This document shows positions 47,401 to 56,400 of a stretch of 64,000 nucleotides of DNA, piece by piece; within the stretch, counting starts at the first letter, position 1, and each line of letters begins with the position of its first letter. Below the pieces are notes generated by a model, which saw only the letters and a list, made by a program, of their open reading frames with translations, had not been told where the DNA came from and did not search any database. The DNA is taken from the NCBI GenBank assembly GCA_017165825.1, contig CM029372.1, positions 4,672,546 through 4,736,545 on the forward strand, in the 5' to 3' direction. Both the position numbers and the translations under genes were made by a program. This DNA is from Hepsetus odoe. Lineage: Eukaryota > Chordata > Actinopteri > Characiformes > Hepsetidae.

Positions 47401-50400
47401 TCTGTAACTGGCTCAAATAAGCTGTCCGGGCATTTGTGGTCACATGTTTTGGCATCTTTAGGATAAGAGGCCTTCCTATAGTTAAAATTGATTTTCATTA
47501 AACATGAAATCCATGCAAAAGCACAACTTGTTCATATTTTTCTGACAAGCCCCGGCAGGTCAAAGCAAGAAGTCGTAGCATTCTTAGAGGCTGGTAATGG
47601 TTGATTTACAGTAGCAGTAAGTACCCCATGTGATAATATATAGACTACACCATTACAGCTACTTAGAAAGTGCCTTTTGTCCTAAGCAAAACATTTGCTA
47701 TGTGGTTGGAACATTATGCTGCTGCTTGTATTATTTTATTTATAGATGAAATTAAGAGTTTGAGTGATTATTTATTTTTCCTAAACCAAGTCTAAAGCTG
47801 TATTAGAGCTAGGGTTGGACATTTCAGGCTCATTTGGCAAACAGTTTTTAGGGGCTTTATCTCCACCATCCGGTGGTATTAAGATGTCACTACCAGACAT
47901 CAGGGGAAAATATTTTTGAAGACGAGGGTATAGATGCATATTCGATTTTTAAAAAAAATGATTCAATGAATATTTGCAAATCATGACTCGTCCTTAATGA
48001 AAATTAGTTTTTTGTCTATGCCGCCTTCATTTCCCCAAACATAATCCTTGTGCACTTTAGCACAGGAGTCTACATGTGGTCTAGGGCAAGCATTGGGATA
48101 AGCCGATGTGAAAAGAAGAGGAGACCAGTCGTCAGCTGTTCTTTTGTAAATTACAACACACTGTTTTAACTTCAGGTGTACTGAAGTTTTTAACACTGAT
48201 GGACTTGTTGTATTTTATGGAAAGTGTTGATTAGATTGATGAGCCACTTATTTGCTAGATTTGGCACATTATCTTGTATGCATGTTGTGTGATGTTCCAG
48301 TTACACACAGCCATACAGAATAGATGTTGCTTTGTCCTGTTGGGTGTAGAGCAGTGTGTCTGAGAGTGCTTCTTTTTTTTTTTTTTTAATGTAAATTTTA
48401 CTCAACAGCTCTGCCAGTGGCTCTCAGTTTGTATATTTGTGAAACTGAACCCCAGCAACAGTGAGACTTGCCTGGCTGATTGACGGCTGCTTCTTGTCTA
48501 CTGAACACACACACACGCTCTCTCTTTCACTCTCTCTCTCTTGCGCTCTCTCTCTCGCTCTCTCTGGCTCCAGAGTGGTGACTCAGCCCCAGAAATGGAA
48601 CAGAGTGACCAGGCCACAAGTCCAGAACACACACAAACATGCGCACACACTCACACATACAGGCAGAGGGAGGCCTGCCCATATCCTGCTTCATGCTGGC
48701 GTCTCCGTCCCTCGGCACAGGATAAAAGAGCAATGAACTGTAGCGGATGCCACTGTTCTTCTGGGCAAAGCCAAAAAAATGTGACACACAATGCGTACTC
48801 AGATGTTTATAGATTTTTAATTTTCAGGATTTTCAGATTTGTTAGGCGCTGTCTGGCTGGGAAAAGTACTTGCTTGTTGTTACTGACTTTGGGGCTGAGC
48901 AGGTTTTAACGTGAAGCACATAAATGGACATAGTTGCTATATTTAGATATATGGTACAGTGAAAGGCATTCCAATAAAGGGAAAGTGACTATTTTTGTTT
49001 TTGTAAAGACACAACAGTACAGCACTCCATTGCAACACCACTAAATACTTTTTCATTCACACACAGAAGAACACCCATACATCCAGTAACTGGGGAAACA
49101 TGTTGGGGATATTGCTTTGTTCAGTGGTTACCTACTAGTCTGGGACTTGAACCCATGACCTCCCAACATGGGCCTTGTCCCCAATCACTAGGCCACCAAT
49201 GCCCCCCGTGAGTGCCAATAAAATGATTCCTTTAGGTTTTGTGTATCTCTGTTAAATGTAAGATGATGGTGGTCTAGTGGTAGGGTACTTGCCTGCAGAC
49301 CTCCTGAGCAAGACCCTTAACCCTGAGCTGCTCCACGGGGGTCTGTCCCTGTAATTAGGACATGGAAGTCGCTCTGGATAAGAGCGTCTGCTAAATGCCA
49401 TAAATGTAAATGCAAGGAGAGAGTCGAAAGCGTTTTCTGCAGAAACCTTAATCTGAAACCGTAAAACTTCAAGAAAACAAAAACCAATTATGTGATGGTT
49501 TCAAAAAATGCATTTAACTCGTGAGAGAATATGTTTGAGTGCAGTTTTAGTGTTGCTTATTTATCTTCTGTGTGACCTTTTGACTTGATTGGTCAGACAA
49601 GAGAGGACTTAGTTCTGCAAGGATCAACCCAGAAACCCTGAGCAGTGCAGGCTTCAGACAGGCATTAGTAGTAGAGGATGAAGTGCGTGCTTGTGTGTGT
49701 GATGCTTGTGGCAATTGTTCGGCGATATTTGACAGTTATGTGAATTTTATTTTGCCCTCTGATAGACAGGCATATCCGCTTATGCTCATATTAATGGCAG
49801 CTATGCATGACATCTGAGCATTGTTGATGTGGTAGCAGAAAAAAAAAAAAGAGAGGGAGGCTGTATTTGGCCTCTCTCTAGAGAATTAGCAGCAGGCAGA
49901 CCCTAATCTCTCGCACAGCAGCGTTTGATCTGTCTGCTGTCAGGAAGATGCTTCCCTAGCTCATTCTCACACAAACTCAATTTCTCTCTCTCTCTCTCTC
50001 GCGCACTCTCTCTGTTTCGCAAACACACGCACACGCAGTTTTGCATAATTACCATGTGATTAAAATGTCTGGTGTTTGTAGTGCTCTCCCAGTCCCAGTT
50101 CTGACTGTGTTCTCTTATTCTCTTTGGCTCTAGGTAAAGAGAACATATTCTCATGGGACATACCGTGCTGGGGCCATGCGCCAGATTAGTCTGGTAGGGG
50201 CCGTGGACGAGGAGGTGGGAGACTACTTCCCAGAATTCCTCAACATGCTACAGCAGTCTCCCTTCCTGGAAGTGAGTAAAATACACATTTTCACTATCAA
50301 AAAGTCCTAAAGGACTAGTGTTTTTGAATGTCCTCTCTGGAATACATTTAAAAGCCTGCCTTATTAAGCATTTATGTATGTATATAAACACAAACAACCC

Positions 50401-53400
50401 AAAACATACAAGTTGAACAGTTTGACCTAAAAACTTGGTAGTGACTTTATCTTACTACCTAGAAGAAGTAGTAGTAGTTTTAAAAATAATACATTTATTG
50501 TCACTGCGGTGAAAGGATTTTCCTTTTCGCTGCAACAAACGGGACAAAAAACAACAGCCAACCAACCCGTTAACTAGTGATGCACTGATCTGATAGGCTG
50601 GATATGGTTTTGTCTCCCTTATTAAAACAAACACATTAGATTGATCAGACATTTCTGACTAGTTTACATTTGCATAGTCTCTATGTATTTATTTGTGTTT
50701 TCTCTTCTTCAGTTAAGTAGTTTGTGGTTTAGGGCCAAACACTTAATCATTTTTATTAAAATCTCAATTTGAAAGAGTGCAATTTTCAAATCACAAAGAC
50801 TAATTTTAGATCCTACATTGCGTAATATTGATAAGTTCTTATTGAGAGAATTTAATTACTTGATCAAATCTGGCGCAGAACATTTAGGATGAAAGTTTCA
50901 AGTCTGAAAACAAATGACGTTTGGGAAAGAAAAATAGTCATCGTTTGCTAATTTAGCTAGAGTCAAAAAAATAAGTGCATTACATTGCAATCAAAACACT
51001 AGTTTAAAAAAAAAAAATGCAGTTTGATATTTTCCCCAAATCATAAAGCCTTAGTGTAGTTACGTTATGTCGCCATAGCAGAATGATCTCAAGCAGATTC
51101 ACAAATTGCAGATTTTATGAGGAAAAAATTGTGCTGGTATTAACTGGGTGTCCACAAATATCATGAGCTTAATTACCAGGGTGAATATTTGGAGACAAAT
51201 AGTGGATCTGGTGCATCCCTGTGGCTTCCCTTATGTGATATACGATGCACTGTACTGTCCTAATCAGGGATTAAATTAAATACATTTCTTATGGAATAAA
51301 ACAGTATTGAACTCTTTCTTAATTTAAAAAGCTTAGATGCACCCATTTTGACTCATGGTTTTTGTCTGTTCGTGCTTGTTTAGCGGACATTGCCGTGGGG
51401 AACTTTTTCAAGTCTGAATCTGAAGAGTCCTACAGAAAGTGATGACGGGCCCATCATGTGGGTCCGGCCTGGAGAGCAGATGATTCCGGTCACTGACATG
51501 CCAAAGTCTCCCTTCAAAAGGAAAAGGTAATGCTCGTTCTGTAAAAATTGACCGATTCTAAAACATCAGGCTAAAATGACAGATGGCCTGTTATGTTCTC
51601 ATAATATTTTCTAGGGCCATATATACATTTCCATGGTACATATTAAGCTGAAAGCGTAATACATTTTATTCAACTGTGGTGGCGCTTACTCTTCACATGA
51701 TTAAAATTGGGGAAAAGAAAACATTCCCTCTTTAGATCCCCCTCTAAGATGTGACGTTCATGCTAAACAGAACAGGGGCTTGCTGCAGGCACAGCCTTTC
51801 TTCACAAGCAGAAAGGCTTGTCGTTGAGACACCCGTACATGCCGGTACTGTGTCATAACAGTGTAGGTGTGAGTGAGAGTATGAGAGAGAAGACCTAGAG
51901 TAGCAACAGCCGCTCTAGTGTGAAAAATGCTGATGCTTAAAAATTATATGCTTTCCTGTACTTTTCCCTGTATTATCCAGTTTCTAAATGTGAGGTGATA
52001 TTTCATCTGCTGCTGCACTGTGAGCGCACACCCACACCTACACCCCGCGCAATTTAAGGTGTTGCCTCTGTGCAGTAGTTCCCTGAGGGCGTGAAAGTTT
52101 TGCAGTTTGTGCTTCTTTCACTACTTTTAACACCCCCTACTCGGACTGCCCCGGGCCACAATGAAAGCACACACAAACACACACTGTGAGAGAAGGAAGT
52201 GCTGTAGATCTCTCGCTGTGCTGGACTGGATGCAGGCAGAGGGCTTTAGTCCACAGTGATCGCAGTGATGTCATCAGGAGGCTGTTTCTGGCTGCCGAGC
52301 AAAGGGTTACAGGATAGAGCTGGGACCACCAGCCTCGGCACAGATCAATTCAACACGCCAACACCTGCCCGCCACACGCACACTTTTCACCTTCTACAAG
52401 CGTATATGTGCTAAATATGCGATTTATTTATCTAAAATAAGACACTTCTTCCTTCCCACTTGGTTGATTCTGTAATCGCCTGCTCCTCCTGTAAGAGAGA
52501 CCATGTGTTTTTAATCATGCGTAGTTGTGCAAGTCTAATCTATGTCTGTGAGGGGGAGGGGGGGGTACTAATTCTTCAAACGTTTTGTGTTTTCAAGCTC
52601 TTGATTAGAGCATGTTAATTTGAATAAATGGATACCCTAAATTAGGTTAGGAATTGCGTAGTCCTTTGGGTATTCAACTAAGATGTGCAGGTCAGGAATG
52701 GGGAAAAATGTATTACATCTACGGCGTTGAGCAGACGCTCTTATCCAGAGCCACTTCCATGTCCTGATTACAGGGACAGTCCCCCTGGAGACACTCAGGG
52801 TTAAGGGTCTTGCTCAGGGACCCAGTGGTGGTAGTGCCAGAGGTGGGATTCGAACCGGGAACCTCTTGAGCCATTGGTCTGTAGGCAAGTACGCTACCAC
52901 TAGACCACCGCCCCTATTATCTTTTAAACATTTTAGTTTACAACGTATAAAGTAGCAGTATCTGCACCAAGCTGTATGGAAACATTTCTAACGTTAAAAA
53001 AAGGACAAAAGAAAAACAAATCAAAGAAGGATGAACACCAGTAAATCATCAGAGTCCATCATTAAAGTGTGAATCGCCTCCCTCTTCAGATGCACACATT
53101 GCGCAAATGTTCCGTTTTAGCAGTATAAAGTACCTTCTCTCTGGGATATTAAACACGGTTTCAAACGGCAGATATTAGAACATCAAATGTGGCTCTCGAT
53201 GGGGAGAAGAGGCACAAGTCTTTCAGTTGCTACCTTGAATGTGTTTTTGTTTTTCTTTTTTTTCATCGTTTTGATCATTACAAGTAAAGCGCTTTATCGC
53301 TATGTGAAGTTGCTGACTGAAGGTACTTGCTGACTCTGTGGTATCCTTTTGTATTTAGATGCTGTTTATTGACTCATTCACTCACACACGCTCAACACAC

Positions 53401-56400
53401 ATTGCCCTGCTGTTCCCACGGTAACACTGGAAACAGCCGTGTCTGATCACCTCTCATCACACATACACACACTCCTGCCCAAGCTCGGTGCGTGTGTGCT
53501 CCTTTCAGTGCGGTGGAGTGCCTTTCTTTCTGTCTCTCTTTCTCCGTGAGCATGTGTGTTTGTCAGGGCTTTGCATGAATTACTTTATCATGGTATGCAG
53601 CTCTCTGCTCTGTACTGCATACTAAGCAGGTGTGCTCGATGTACTGTAGTTCAGACACCCCCCTCCCCTTCACTCTCTCTCTCTCTCACTTGTTCACTCA
53701 ATCTCAACAGCCTTTGTAATGTATGCTAAAGCCTGCATGTGATCACGCCATTCCACCACTGTTTGCAGGGTGCGGGTGAAGTCAGTGTGGTTTAACAGCT
53801 GATTCATGAGAGAAGATTCTCTCCTTCAGTATGTCACAGGATGAATGTTAATATACCTTTAATACTAAAACACGTGTTGCATATTTAACCCATATTATTG
53901 CTATCGCATTGATATGCTTTAATTTTTTTAAGATTTTGGGATTTTTTTTTTTTGAACGTCCATTCTATTATGACTTATCGCTTGACCAGTGAATGCAGTG
54001 AAATGCTGGAATTTAGAAATGGTGAAATGGTTTTGTTACTGCGGTTACTGACTGAACTGTGACTCGAATAGTGTATTTTTTTTTTATTTAAATTTTTTTA
54101 GTTTTTTAAAGGTATTTAAATATATTGAGTGGTAAACAGGAGAAAACCTGTTGATTTAAAAAGAAAAAAAAATCTCATAATAGGCTGTCACCTGTCAACT
54201 GATTGTTGGGCCTTTTATGCAGTTTTGCTTCAGGCAGTTGTCATTAGTACATCTACTCAAAGAAAGCGGTTGTGTGACAGGAACAGAAAGTTGCAGGCTG
54301 TATGAAATTGATGTAAATCTGTTTTTTTTTTTTTTTTTTTTGGTTTTATAAATGCACTTGTTCATTGTTATAGAAATGGTGACTGTTGCTCTCCTCATTC
54401 CCCCCCCCCCCCCCCCCTCCCCACTGTTAAGCAGTCTCTTAAACCTCGGTAATGTAAATAGCAGTGTTTGCTAATCATGATTATATCCTGCCCTCAAAGG
54501 TCAACCAATGAAATAAAGAACCTGCAGTACCTACCTCGGACAAGTGAGCCACGCGAGATGCTGTTTGAGGACCGGACTCGAGCGCACGCTGACCACATTG
54601 GACAGGGTTTTGAGAGACAGACCACTGCTGCCGTGGGGGTGCTGAAAGCTGTGCGCTGCGGAGAGTGGTGAGCTTTATCTGCAAGTGTACAAACACACAT
54701 CTGTATATTTAGGTTAAGTCATGGCATATTTGTTGTACGATAAATAGAATTTTATTTTGAATGCAGTTCTCTTGTGGAGGGATTGCGGCGTTGAATGGAA
54801 TTGTGGGCTTGGCTTATAGAAGCATATAATGTGTGTAATTTTGTGTGTGTTTTTGCAGTGCGGAGCCTCCTCGCATTACCAAAGACGTGGTCTGCTTCCA
54901 CGCTGCAGATTTCCTCGATGTTGTTCAGCGATTACAGCTGGACCTTCACGAGCCACCTCTCTCTCAGGTGAGTTCCCTTCTCCGTTTTAACCTGGTTGGT
55001 TAAAAAGTAATTGTTTGAATAAAATATGTATGCTTCGGAAGGATAATCATTTATCTCAAGTTAAAGAGTTTATTGTAAGAACACTTTTAGGTGGTGGGAG
55101 GCTACTGCGCTGGACTATTCTGTTCAGATTCTTATTTGTAAGGAAAACTTTAGAATGTAGACACTGGGAACTGCGTTGACCTGGAACCTTTCTTTTAATT
55201 GGGTCCAAATGCAGTAAATGTAGAATAAATATGGTCTAGTGGTAGGATACTTGCCTATGGACCAATGGCTCAAGAGGTTCCAGGTTTGAATCCCACCTCT
55301 GGCACTACCACCACTGGGTCCCTGAGCAAGACCCTTAACCCTGAGTGTCTCCAGGGGGACTGTCCCTGTAATTAGGACATGGAAGTCGCTCTGGAGCGTC
55401 TGCTAAATGCCGTTAATATAATGTAGTCAAATGATCCATGTAAAACAATAACGCAAATGTCTAAGACCTTAATCTTGAAATAAGAAAAAGGAAGTTCTAA
55501 GTATTTGGAATTTGATTATCGTAAAGCATTATAAAAATGAAACAGATGCTGTACAGCCAGAGGAAAAACTCACCATGGAGAGTCCGTTTTCAAGAATAGT
55601 GCTGTTTTCGGGCTGCTGTTAATGATTTGATTGAGCCGTTGTCTGAAAAATAACGGAGTGACATGGTATCGCTTGAGGAATCAGCAAAGCATCGAATTTA
55701 GCCCATATCACTAACACTAAAAGCAACGCTACATAAAAATGAGGATGTTGGTCAAGAAGTGACAGAGCAAGTCTCAAGACACAGGGCTGGTGTCCAGGAT
55801 CGATATTAAAAAGTGATTTTCACGGGTGAATTACCGTCGGCATTGCAGTTTATTCAGATTAAGCTTAGTCTGTCTGGGAAACCAGCCTGTAGTGATCAGA
55901 AGCGAAGATGAGTCACAATTCTGAATATAGTCGCAGTCACAACAGCATGAATTCGGCAGCAGTTTAGAGGTTGAAAGCTGTACGTTTTTAGTCTTCGCAA
56001 ACTCTGTTTAATTGAACGTGTTTACCAGGTTTTTTTTGGAGCTCAAATACTTGGTAAATGGGTGGAACTGCAAAACCTGTCCTGGAGTATTCCAGGTTGT
56101 TTTCGGCTCTGTCATTGGCCAGATGGGTCTTAATCCTTAACACTGACCCCTGCTGGACAGATTGATGATTGTAGTCAGGATATTTATTATATATGCTGAG
56201 AGCCTGGAAGAGGAAGTTCCTTCAGATCTTACGTTCACAAGCCCAGGTAGACTGCCATTCATAGAAGGTTTAAAGAACAGCTATGGAATGAGTGTACAAA
56301 CCGGTTCAGTATAAAGATGAACTGGCCTCAGGTGAGCGTGTCCAGTGGGTTTAGTGCACTGGAAGGGCATCCAGTTCATTTTCATTAAGTAACAAAATGT

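Larger units (their letters stand above)
33676..50133 (+). other. rsbn1l: rsbn1l intron 3 (largest)
   Basis: 16.5 kb. Contents seen: repeat of unknown family 36808-37240, (CA)n near 40196-40226, (TG)n-(GA)n at 41397-41470, SINEs at 42160-42264, 42551-42800, 48978-49206 and 49268-49412, CT-rich tracts near 48518-48565 and 49982-50012. Open frames inside do not resemble proteins I know. Confidence 0.75.
51527..54499 (+). other. rsbn1l: rsbn1l intron 5
   Basis: Contains SINE 52722-52914, a poly-T run near 54321-54340 and a C-rich homopolymer at about 54400-54422. No exon seen. Confidence 0.75.
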
